NCBI GenBank assembly: GCA_036426205.1
Contig: CM071568.1
Span: 42,770,723 to 42,834,722, forward strand
Length of the DNA: 64,000 nt
Direction of reading: 5' to 3'
DNA from: Ascaphus truei
Taxonomy: Eukaryota; Chordata; Amphibia; Anura; Ascaphidae
Part shown: positions 43,718 to 54,442 of the stretch, one piece after another
Numbering within the stretch: position 1 is the stretch's first letter
How the letters are laid out: each line of letters starts with the position of its first letter
Translations under genes and position numbers: made by a program
Notes under the pieces: model-generated
The model's input: the letters and a program-made list of their open reading frames with translations, nothing else
Database searches by the model: none
Told to the model about the DNA's origin: nothing

Positions 43718-44669
43718 CAGGGCCGTCAACATGGTGGGTCTGCCGGGGTTGGCATCCCGGGCTCGGTGAGTCGGGGGGCCCGGCTGGCACTGCAAGTTGG
43801 GCCCGACCTCTCACCAGGCCCGTCTGCCGGTCCTCTTGTGGCCGGGCCCCGGCTCTACCTTAGCAGCAGCCTGCATGACTATCTCTCTGTCCCACGCCGA
43901 TGGGCCTCTCTGACGTCAGCGCACCGGAAACGCTCTGACATCAGTGCTCTCTGCTTCTGGTGCACGACGGCATAAGAGGGAGGCCTGTCAGAAGCTCGGC
44001 GAGGGACAGAGGGATAGAGGCATGCAGGCTGCTGCTAAGGGGAGAGTCGGGGTCCGGCTGCGAGATCACCGGTAGCTGGGTCTGGCCAGAGGTCAAGCTC
44101 AACTTACAGTGCCGGCCCCCGCATCCAATGGATCCGGCCTGATCATCCACAAGGTAAGTCTTTTTTTTTATATGTATTGTGGGGGTCTTTTTAATAAGTA
44201 TTAGGGGGATGGGAGTCTTTTTTATATGTATTGGGGGTGGGCTTTTTAAAAATATGTATTGGGAAGGTGGGGGTCTTTTTAATATGTATTGGGGGATGGG
44301 GGTCTTTTTAATATGCATGGGGGTGGATGTCTTTAAAGTGCATTGGGCTGTGGGGGGTGTATTTTTTTTATATGGGTGGGGTGTATTTTTGAATATGGGA
44401 TGTGGGGTGTATTTTTGAATATGCATTGGGGGTTGGGTCTTTTTTATATGTATTGGGGAGGTGGGATTCTTTTTAAATGTGTATTGGGGGGGAGGGAGTG
44501 AGTGATGAAAAAAAGGAGTAAGAGTGAGATGGAGGGGAGAGAAATACATGGGAAGAGGGTAGGAAATAGAGGGGCTCGTGAGGTGTGAAATGGGGGGACT
44601 CGCAATACCGCCGATGGGGGGCAGACGTAACTCTAGTCCTAGGCCCCGGGAAATCTATTGGCCGCCCTG
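43718..44669. mobile_element. hAT-like non-autonomous element
   Basis: Termini CAGGGCCGTC and GGCCGCCCTG; flanks CCTATATG (43710-43717) and CCTATATA (44670-44677) match at 7 of 8. The interior has a GC-rich part and a minisatellite at 44165-44490. The Lys/Pro-rich minus-strand frame 44549-43941 is a translation of the minisatellite. No transposase. Confidence 0.7.
44165..44490. repeat. Minisatellite, ATATGTATTGGGGGTGGG type
   Basis: About ten degenerate units of 30-35 bp with TTTTTAATATGTATTGGGGG as the common theme. Confidence 0.85.
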
Positions 44670-47389
44670 CCTATATAGTTACTAGAAATTCTTAATCTGG
44701 CCGTGAGTGCTATATTTCTATGTGTGTCAGCTTCCTGCACTTATATGGGCGATACATTTAAAAAGTAGAGGGATAAAACAACTTTGCAAAACAAATAGCC
44801 GGCTTGGATTGCTGCTTTAAGGGTGACTGAGTTATTCAAAAGGGAGCTAATTACACTGACAAGTTGTTAACAATATAGTTTTGAGACCCACTAGGTTGAA
44901 CTGCCCCTTTAAAATAAGAAGAACATATCCACTATAAAACAGAACTGCGTAGTAGCCTAGAAAAGAGCATGCATCTGATTAGAGGAGGCGTTGCAGGATC
45001 ACAGTCTCCAATCTGGGGTATTACGGACTGAACCTTCAGGCTAATCAGATAATCAGATGATCTTTTATCCCCAGATTGAAAGGGAAAGTAAGAGCTAGGA
45101 GTCGGAAAGGTGAATGTCCCAGTGCTAAATCATCACTAGCAGCTGACACAGACACCGAGCAAGTAAATCAGGAAGCTGATCAAAGAGCATGACCGGTCAA
45201 GTGACTGTTTTATGAGTAGTAGAGTTAAGCTGTTCATGCATGAGGGGAACATTCCATGAAAATGAACACGCTGCAAAGTAGTCATGCACAATATTGGTAC
45301 AGTATATACTGTACATTTTAGGCCTTGGCAAAACCCACTATATTAGTTTTGTGTGATAGCTTCGCCAATGTCCTTGCTGACATAACCAGTAGGACTCCAT
45401 AGTTGTACTGGTGTTTAAAAGATTTTAGAAGGCATTAGGGATAAGACGTGGGGAAAGCAGCTGTAATCATTGAAGAGTTACACTAAGATTGTTCTGCTTA
45501 TGAAGGACAAAGCACTGCTCGGCAATGCTTTATGGTGCAGCATGTGTTCTTCATAAAGTTGTAGCCCTAGCGTTTGAACAGTTGCCTGTAGTAATCTTTG
45601 CATCAATCTGTTATTTTGTAGGGCAGAGAAGATGGAACAAAAACATATGTTTATTACTGTGCATGTACAGTGTCAATATTGCCATTATTTATTTCTGCTT
45701 TTGAGATCTATTTTACTAAGGCACGTGGAGATACTGGGACTTGCGCAGTTAATAATTTAATTGGCAAGAACCAAAACCTCTAGGCATCTCCTTTTCTTTA
45801 ATGCACCAGCAGCATTAAAAAATATCAACTTTATCAAGCATTCCAACTAAGCTTTAGGACAGGGAAATTGTGAGCTCACATCTACTAAGCTGTGCTATTC
45901 CATTAGACATATTCCAGAGGCTAAATACACCTTATGTCCCATTCAAGTGAAAATGCTGCAAGGTGTATTCCGGTGTCAGAATGTCTTATGACATAAAACT
46001 GCTTAGTAATTATGGCCCATAATGCTTAGGATCACCGCAGTCTGAAGCAGACCTGCAAGTAGAGCAAAAACCCTGCAATCTTTAATGAAACAATTCTACT
46101 ATGCAAGTGAGGCAAACGTGAGTGCACCTTGGCAGGGACAATGACAGCACGTATCACATATGCAGTGCATGTACATGCATTAACTCCGCAGTTCATTCCA
46201 TGCAAAAATAATATGGTTTGATGTATTTGATTTTACATCTCTCTCTCTCCCTCTCGCCCTCTCTCCCCCTCTCCCTCCCCTTATAACGCTGTGCTTGGGG
46301 TCCAAAGAATTACATCGCGATTTAAGCGGATCGCATTAGAAATAAAGTACAATTGTATGCATTGTACAATAAAGTATTTAAGATACCAATAATCGTGTCA
46401 AAAGTATTCATAAATACGAAAATTGGAAGCCACGCTTGCATCGCGTTATAAGCGGATTTGCGTTGTAACGGAGCACGTTATAACGGGGTTGAGCTGTAAT
46501 ATCCTTTTTTTTTTTATCAGAGACAACAAAAATGTTTGCATGCTCTGTTCCAAAAAAATGACCAACCCCCACACCCTGCCCTCTAACACAGATTAATAAA
46601 GAGGTGTTTCCTGGGGGCCATGTAGATAAATGAAATAGATAAAGTGATTACAGTTGGTGTAACGCTCAGAGGCAGAAATTAGTAGAACAATGGTTGGCGT
46701 GAATTTGAATAGTCTACTTACTCCCTGCTGTGAATGACCTGTTGTGAACACATCTTGGACTTTACATTCGGGGTTTCCTAATTACAGGATTGATTTCAGG
46801 TTATGTAAGGTATCTGACATGGATTTTGTATCCTTTGTTAAATGATACACGTCAAATCTATGTTAACGTAACATCAGAACTCATCTGGAAACCGCAACTA
46901 ATATTCACAATTCTAATAAATCTAATAAAAAGATAACGCTGCCCTACAAATTCATTTTTTAATTTAACTATTTTATACTTTAAAAGAAAAAAAATCACTG
47001 AAGGGGTAGTTTATTGATAATAACACTGTCTTTGACATGGGTGATGCTGATTTGAATCCCAGCTTCATCTTCTTGTGACCGTAGGTACGGTAATTGTATT
47101 GTAATTGTATGTATAGAAACAAAATGCTATGACTGTATGGTATTGTGTTTTCCCACTATCAAAGCCCCTTTCTTGTCGTAAGGAAAGTAATTATGATGTC
47201 ATCATTATCCAAACAGTTGGATTGGAGAAAATAAAGGAAGGAGAATTGCAGTATTTGCATTAGAAAAGTGGGAATTCTTCTGCCGCCCTACCTTCTTTGA
47301 CAGTCCAAGAGGGGCATGCAATGTAGTGTTTATGTCCTATATTTATTTATTGAGTATGGAAAATATTTCCATTACAACTCTTATGGAAT
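44670..47389. other. Unassigned AT-rich sequence
   Basis: 44803-44820 is a right-end fragment of the TTAA-ended MITE. 46235-46285 is CT-rich. 46280-46498 has inverted CTTATAACGC / CGTTATAACG ends and may be a small MITE. No ORF above 60 codons exists and no gene was recognised. Confidence 0.4.
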
Positions 47390-47643
47390 TTGTGGCTCAG
47401 TGAGTAAAGGCACTGACTCCAATAACAATGATCTCTGAGTTTGAAGCAGGGAACCCTGGTTCAAATGCTGGTATCAGATCCTCGTGATCTTGGCCAGGTC
47501 ACTTTATCTCCTCAGGTACCAAAAACATAGATTGTAAGCTCTACAGTGCAGTGACTGTGTCTGTACTGCGTGCTATACTGTTATTATGAAGTGCTTTAAG
47601 TCCCTTTGGGAGAAAAGTGCTATATGAAATAAAGTTATTATTA
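47390..47643 (+). mobile_element. tRNA-derived CORE/MIR-like SINE, copy 2
   Basis: Box A-like GGCTCAGTGAG (47395), box B-like GGTTCAAATGC (47458-47468), core GATCTTGGCCAGGTCACTTT, ATAGATTGTAAGCTC tail, and GTGCTATATGAAATAAAG end with a TTA run. Same order as 11149-11401 but more diverged. Confidence 0.8.
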
Positions 47644-47970
47644 CACACTACATTTACTGTCACATACATTATAAAATTCTAATAATACAGCACTGCTGTG
47701 ACTGTCATGTTTATATAAAACACAATATTGTTAAGTGCAGTGATTATGTCTTTAATAATATGGGAGATTTAAGGTATTGACTGGACACTCTTATTTATTT
47801 GCATATACTATATTTAGATGCAATGTACAGGGGGTATCAGGTGTTAGCCTAGGTATATTTCTGCCCCGGATTTTTCTCACCTTTTTAGCATGAATCCTAG
47901 TAGTATCAGGGTTGAGTTAGCTGGTGTAGGCAGGAGCCCGGGTTTGGGGAACATGTTACCTTGAGAGTTA
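47609..47970. repeat. Long direct repeat, left copy
   Basis: 362 bp starting GGAGAAAAGTGCTATATGAA and ending at AGAGTTA, repeated at 55593-55960 with about 5% differences by eye. The copies bracket the whole PLE-2 composite. Confidence 0.9.
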
Positions 47971-48840
47971 ATACCAGATATGATCAAAGAAGATCCAAAC
48001 AAAGAACCCTCCACTAGAATGCACTCTATATTAATATATATTATGTCTTTGGACAAATTGTCCCACCAGTTTCACTTGCTTCACAAATGACTACTCATAG
48101 TTACCAGATCAGCTACACAGATTAAAAATAAAAGACAATAAAACTTTATTACATCCTTAAATTCGTGACTCTGTGCAATTATTTACAGTATTTATTGTTT
48201 AAAAGAATCCCTGTTGGAGTGAAGTAGAGATTTAACATTTAATTGTCGAGACTTGTAATCACATTAATATGTATGTCTTCCTATAACATATATGTTTTTT
48301 CTACTTTGACACCTCTCAAGCCCACGGAATATATCCTTATATGGAATATAGGTATATATGGTGGATAAGTATACCCTATATCTTATATATATTTCCTATA
48401 TTGTTATCAAAGTTCATCACAATGAACGGCGCTTTAATATTCATGCTGTTTTAGTAAACAAGTACTGGGATACAAAATACTCCCCACATCACATATATTG
48501 GTTTTCTCGAATAATCATAAATCAGTGAGTTAAGGTAGATTTATAATATCCCTAGTATGTACTTCTTAATATACCGGACCACAGAATGTGTATAATAGTC
48601 CTATAGTGTTGTATAAACCTTCAGGCTTTTGTAGTGTATAGAGAGTTGTCTCAGTTTTACTCCTTTGTGTCTATTTTAACTCTATACATTATAGCAGTGC
48701 AGAGCCCAAGTTTCAGCAGACTCAAATAACACTGTGCAACAGTTACCAGTCTCAAATGACTCAACACACATAGGGTCCACAGATATTCCCCCACTCTCTG
48801 GTCTCGATTGACCCAAACAGTGGAGTAAGGAAAAAGCGCT
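47971..48840. other. Unassigned AT-rich sequence
   Basis: No gene or known repeat recognised. Confidence 0.3.
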
Positions 48841-49876
48841 TATGTAAATGGAGGAATTCTAAACTAGGAAACAAAGACACCCTTTTGACAGCACTCGTCA
48901 TTGAAATGTAATGATGAATAAATTAAAACATAATGATTTATTACTCTTGTATAAAATAAATGGTGAAATATTAACGTAATAAACAACTAGCATTGGTGAC
49001 ACAACATAAAAGACAGACTAAAGTGCTCAATACTAAAACTGAAACATGGGGGAGAAGGATAGTACCAGACTGCTTAATAGCAGAAAAGTAACTCACAAAT
49101 TGTGAGAAACAACCCCCTAGTACAGCAATGAAATGGTTAAAAAGCCTGTATAGTCAAAAACAGGTAACAAAGGACTGACCATGGAATTGATTAACTAATG
49201 AATAGCATATGAAAATGAACTCACTCCTGCACAGATAGTACAGACAAAATAATGTCAGATAGTGTAGTCAACATTGCCAAAGTACCAAGGCCACGTAGGG
49301 GTATACAGCATGCCAAAGAAAAGCAGACAGCAAAATTAATAAATCTGCTGTTAGATATAAATACAGAGGTACTTCAAGTGAACAACATGCATAAGAACCC
49401 ACAAAATGTGTTGAATGGCTCTGGGGCACGGATCAGGTCCGTATCAAGTTATAGCCCCCTAGTTAATATGCATTGTTAACACACAGAGGAGAATGAATGG
49501 CATAGAAGATACTTTGGTGAGATTCCAGACATATGTTAATAGAGGGTGGGTTCGCAAGCGTATCCAATACACTGGATACAATCAGCTACTGGTGAGATAC
49601 AATGTAGCACACAGATGGAAATAATCATACATACACTGTATTAGCCACCCATTGCAGCGATGATCGCTAAGCTTCTGAGGCCATCGTCATGGCTATAGAG
49701 GCAGTATTAGCTAAGGCTAGCTCAATCTGAGAAAAATAATATAAATGACAGCCTCTAGTGCAGTGTGTAACAGTCAGACACCTTAATGTGAGCTTGCAAA
49801 CAAACCAGCACTATTCAGTGCCTCTCACCGTCTACCCGGCATGTAAACGTCATGACGTCAGTCCAGTAGCCGCCTC

Positions 49877-49918
49877 CCACCTGACACACGTTTCGCTGGG
49901 GCGCTTTTTCAAAGGTGG
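49877..49918 (-). ncRNA. Hammerhead-like motif downstream of PLE-2 ORF
   Basis: Minus strand, same as the left PLE-2 copy: TTGAAAA in place of CTGANGA (C3 to T, G8 to A), extra A, stem II GC/GC, GAAA, ACGUGU-type stem III, GUC triplet and a perfect 6-bp stem I CCACCT/AGGTGG. It lies about 380 bp after the stop at 50300, a position like that in PLE-1. Core changes suggest it is inactive now. Confidence 0.6.
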
Positions 49919-50299
49919 TGACGTGGGGAGCTACGAGGGAAGTTTAAATAGTGTGAGTAACCAATGAAGCAGTCAGAAAAGCTGAGTATAACCATGTGTT
50001 TATATTACAGGTAATCAGCAGCGATGGAAAGAAGAGTGACTGAATGCGTAAATAAAGGAGTGATGAACACAAAAATAAAAACAAATAAATAAATAAAACA
50101 AGCTATGTGTGATGGTCTTGGATGATAATAATAAGGAGCTGAGAGGAATGCCAGATGCTAGAACATGTAAATAAAAGGTGGATATGAAATATACATAGAA
50201 GGTATAAGAACCAGATGAGGACAAGGTAAGTAATGGTAGTGGATCAAAAGAAATAATCAGTGAAGGAAAATGGATACACAGAGGGAAAATGATGGTGAT

Positions 50300-51128
50300 C
50301 TAAATGAAGGGAGAAAATAAAAAACCTTCATTAATCCCTCTGGGCGCAAAAGTGCCCAAAACATAAATCCATTTAGACTCTTTTTGTAGTATAAGGCGAT
50401 TCCAATCTCCCCCTCTTGGACTGGGGGGGACACTCTCTATCCCCATAAAACGGAGATTGGTTATGTCACCATCATGCACATGATGTATGTGATTAGATAG
50501 GGGGGTGTCTAGATGGTTCCGTATTGCTCCTAGATGTTCTGAAATACGCTGGCGAAACTCTCTTATTGTTTTGCCAACGTATTTTTTGGTGCACTGACAG
50601 ATGGCTTGGTAGATCACGCCTTTAGTCCTACAGTTGATAAACTGCCTTACTGTGAAAGAATTCGTATTGTTTCAATTATGGAAGATATTAGATGGGGAGA
50701 TATGAGTGCAGGCTTTACAGACCAGGCATTTCAAATTCCCAGTGGATCTATTTGTTAGCCAGGTATTGAGCGCAGTCGGTCTGAGATGGCTGTGAACTAG
50801 TTGATCTTTTAAATTCAATGCTGACCAAGGTAGGTGTGGATCGCAGAACTTCACTGAGGTCAGGATCTTCAGTGAGAATGGGCCAATGTCTCTTAAGAAT
50901 GGTATTAATTTCAGACCACTGGTTGTTGAAAGTTCCTACAAATGTAATAAGTTTGGAATCCTGAACTTCTGACCGATCGCTCAACAGAAAGTTCCTATTT
51001 GTAAATTTTGCTCTCCGGTAGGCTTTCGCAATAGACCGGTGGCTGTAGCCTCTCTCCCTAAATCTATCTCCCATTTTCTCTGCTTCGCTCTCAAAACATG
51101 ATAATGTAGAGCAATTTCTGCAAATCCT
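50300..51128 (-). pseudogene. PLE-2 left copy: linker and GIY-YIG, broken
   Basis: Minus-strand frames 51074-50748, 50854-50672 and 50617-50300 join into the C-terminal half of a PLE protein: GDRFRERGYSHRSI, NQWSEINTILKRHWPILTED, CLVCKACTHISPSNIF, then GIY-YIG (MIYQAICQCTKKYVGKTIRE) and the late SKWIYVLGTF. A TGA at 50674-50672 replaces a Trp codon that the right copy still has, and a frame change lies near 50750-50850. The nuclease motif VIY...KYVG is complete. Confidence 0.8.
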
Positions 51129-51806
51129 AATTTTAAGATCTTTGATTGGGTTAAAGAAACCAACCTATTTGGGAGAAAGCTCCTATTACATAAATTCTTT
51201 AAGCGACGTGAAATGTTCCAACTTAAGAATGAAGGCCTTATTCATCTTGATCAGTTGCATATTGACAACATGCGGGACCTCACCGCACACCTCGAAGAAT
51301 CTAATCGAACAGAAGGTGAAGGCCCGTTTTCTGACCTAAGACCTAAGTCCAAATTTACTCCACTTCTCGTGACTAGTCCTAATGTTGAAATGTTTGTGAG
51401 ACTTGTCACTAGGGACCTGGAAAATCTGATCCCCTGTAATAAATATGACATTCTGTCTCCCTCTGAATGCCAAGGGCTTAAAGATTTACAAAATGATGCC
51501 ATGGTCACTGTGAAACCCTCTGACTAAGGAGGCAACACAGTGATCATGAACACCGTTGACTATGTAAAAGAATGTACCCGACTCCTGTCTGACCCCAGTT
51601 GTTATAAGATATTGAAGAAGAGCCCAACTATATATTTCAAAAAAGAACTGAAAGACATTCTGACAATGGGCTTAGAATCCAGAATCATTTCTAAAAAAGA
51701 ATATGACCAACTGTTAACACCTGCACCAGTCCTGTCCACTTTTTACTGTCTACCTAAGATACATAAGGGCACCTTGCCCCCCCCCCCCCCCCCCCCCCCC
51801 CACCCC

Positions 51807-51839
<33 letters not shown>

Positions 51840-52432
51840 TGGTAGACCCATTGTGTCCGGTATTTCTAATTTAACAGAACAGAGTAGTAAATATATCGAC
51901 CAAATATTACGACCTTTTGTCGACACTCTACCATCGTTTCTGAGAGATACCAAAGATGCTCTTAACCGACTTAATGATATTGTCCTAGATGAGGACACCC
52001 TGCTAATCAGCCTCGATGTGGAGTCACTCTAGACTTCCATTGTACATCAGATAGGGATAGAGGCTGTATCCTACTTCCTCAAAAGTAGGAGCTGCGAATT
52101 TGTTAAACATAACCAACTTGTACTAGACCTATTGAAATTCATACTGACCCACAATTATTTCACCTTTAATGGGGTTATCTATCACCAACTCAGTGGCACG
52201 GCAATGGGGACCACCTGCGCCCCCACCTATGCGAATTTGTATCTCGGTTGGTGGGAGGCGGAGGTGGTTTTCCATGAAGCCAATGAGATATTCACCACAC
52301 ATATCTCATTATGGGTCCGCTATATCGATGATGTCTTGATCCTGTGGCAGGGGACCAAGGCATTATTTATTGAATTTGTCAATGTAATCAATAATAATGA
52401 ATTTAATCTTCATTTGACCTATGAAATTGACA
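51128..52432 (+). pseudogene. PLE-2 right copy: N-terminus and reverse transcriptase, broken
   Basis: Plus-strand frames read NLFGRKLLLHKFF, VKPSD[stop]GGNTVIM, STFYCLPKIHKG, PGRPIVSGISN, LISLDVESL[stop]TSI, GTAMGTTCAPTYANLY and VRYIDDVLIL. These are the N-terminal conserved motif and RT domains of a PLE with the YIDD catalytic site intact (52320-52331). Lesions: TAA at 51525-51527, TAG at 52030-52032, and a 60-bp C tract (51778-51838) where the proline codons before GRPIVSG should be, with a frame change across it. The coding sequence stops at YEID, where the palindromic insert begins. Confidence 0.85.
51778..51838. repeat. Poly-C tract inside the RT gene
   Basis: About 60 nearly pure C, encoding a Pro run in one frame. 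The frame after it differs from that before it. Confidence 0.95.
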
Positions 52433-53677
52433 GAATAGAGAACAAAAACCCGGGCGCTACCTATGGGGATGGTAAGTATGGTATAAGGGTGATATAGCAA
52501 ACGTGGTGGTAGGCAAAGTATCCCTCTGCTTCTTTTCCGCCTGTGACTCTAAAGACCCCAATAAAGGATCTACCCAGGATCCTTCAACAAAAGAGACAAG
52601 AAAAAAAGGGGGGATGGGGGAGCACTGGTGGAAGGCTGGTGTATAACCTAAATTGGTTGTATAATGCTCTATGGCAATGTGGAGGGTTTTGTAGGTGTAA
52701 AATAGTTTTTAACACTCACACGGCCTTGTGCGAATGCTGTCGCATCAAGGTATCTTTTGGACTCCCTTTTCTTTTTTCTTTTTTCTTTCTTCTTTCGTCT
52801 CCTTTCTGTCTTCTGGATTCTTTCGCCGCCTTGCGTTTGCGTTCTTCTTCTCCTACTTCTTTGATGTTTGTCTCACCCTCGGAATAAATATATACACAAA
52901 ATATGTGAGCAATCTGTGATTATATCAGGAAGGTATCAGGATATATAATAGGAATATAAATAAAACACTCACACGGGCATGTGTGCGTGCGCTCTAAGGG
53001 ATGGTATCTTGGTCTCTAAGGGGCAGTTCCACTTCTTAATGTAGAGTTAAAGCTCTAAAAACAGAAAGTCACAGGCCACACCTTAGTAAAAGGTAGAAAC
53101 AAAATAAAATTATACTACTCACACGGCCAAGTGTGAGTGCACACTTTGATATGGTATCTTTTGTTGCTCCTTCTGTGGTCCCCACTGGGAGAGGTCCACT
53201 GGTGCTGGACGTGAGTTCTCACCCCCCCAATGGGTAAAAAAGTTCTGAGCCCGAAAAAGTCAAGGCCAAGGTCTTTATTAAATAAAAAATAAAACAACAG
53301 GAACACAGCTAACTCAACCCGTGAGTTACTCTGTGGAAAGGTGAAAAAGCCAGTCTTTAGGGAATTGAGCAGGACTTGTGGTACTGCAGCTGAACTCCCT
53401 CCGCGTCCGGATGTAGCGCTGCACGTCCACGTGTCCCGCTCCCGACGGTGGCTTGAAAGGGTCAAAATTACTGGGGGATTTTGAGCTACGCGTTTCGCCC
53501 TATGGGCTTCCTCAGGCTCCGTAGTTAACTAGTTAACTACGCACAAGGCCGTGTGAGTGTTAAAAACTGTTTTACACCTACAAAACCCTCCACATTGCCA
53601 TAGAGCATTATACAACCAATTTAGGTTATACACCAGCCTTCCACCAGAGCTCCCCCATCCCCCCTTTTTTTCTTGTC
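52433..53677. mobile_element. Palindromic insert in PLE-2 with 13-bp target duplication
   Basis: TATGAAATTGACA occurs at 52420-52432 and 53678-53690, so a 1,245-bp insertion split the PLE-2 coding sequence, with the YEID codons repeated on both sides. The insert has a 162-bp left extension, then inverted arms 52595-52732 and 53540-53677 (138 bp each, two mismatches seen) around about 800 bp that contain CACACGGCC hairpins and a hammerhead next to the right arm. A 13-bp duplication and a one-sided extension fit retroposition better than a terminal-inverted-repeat DNA transposon. Confidence 0.75.
53483..53519 (-). ncRNA. Hammerhead ribozyme motif in palindromic insert
   Basis: Minus strand: CTGAGGA (53515-53509, fits CUGANGA), extra A, stem II GCCC/GGGC with a short AUA loop, GAAA, self-complementary stem III ACGCGT, GUA triplet, stem I GAGC/GCTC. 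All core bases present. Confidence 0.75.
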
Positions 53678-54442
53678 TATGAAATTGACACACAGGAGAT
53701 CACCTTCCTTGACCTTAGAATTTCAAGAGGTCAGGATGACAAAGTAGAAACGACGGTCCATCGCAAAAAGACAGCTACAAATAGTCTTTTGCGTTATGAA
53801 AGCCACCATCCTAAACGACTAAAGGAAGGTATCCCTGTAGCCCAATTTATTAGGATTCGCAGAAATTGCTCTACTTTTTCATCTTTTGAGAGCGAAGCAG
53901 AGAAAATGAGAGATAGATTTAGGGAGAGAGGCTACAGCCACCGGTCTATTGCAAAAGCCTACCGGAGAGCAAAATTTACAGATAGGAACTCTCTGTTGAG
54001 CGATCATCGGACACAAGTTCAGGATTCCAAACTTATTAGATTTGTAGGAAATTTCAACAACCAGTGGTCTGAAATTAATACCATTCTTAAGAGACATTGG
54101 CCCATTCTCACTGAAGATCCTGACCTCAGTGAAGTTCTGCGATCCACACCTACCTTGGTCAGCAGAAGGGCATTAACTTAAAAGATCAACTAGTTCACAG
54201 CCATCTCAGACCGACTGCGCTCAATACCTGGCTAACAAATAGATCCACTGGGAATTTGAAATGCCAGGGCTGTAAAGCCTGCACTCATATCTCCCCATCT
54301 AATATCTTCCATAATTGGAACAATACGAATTCTTTCACAGTAAGGCAGATTATCAACTGTAGGACTAAAGGCGTGATCTACCAAGCCATCTGTCAGTGCA
54401 CCAAAAAATACGTTGGCAAAACAATAAGAGAGTTTCGCCACA
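53678..54442 (+). pseudogene. PLE-2 right copy: linker and start of GIY-YIG
   Basis: Continues directly from YEID: YEIDTQEITFLDLRIS, SHHPKRLKEGIPVAQFIRIR, RDRFRERGYSHRSI, NQWSEINTILKRHWPILTED, CQGCKACTHISPS, GVIYQAICQCTKKYVGKTIREFR. A frame change lies near 54170-54185. The nuclease is cut after REFR by the deletion that joins it to the 3' region at 54440. Confidence 0.82.

Noticed and set aside
43941..44549. 202-codon Lys/Pro/His-rich minus-strand frame
   Set aside because: Translation of the ATGTATTGGGGG minisatellite.
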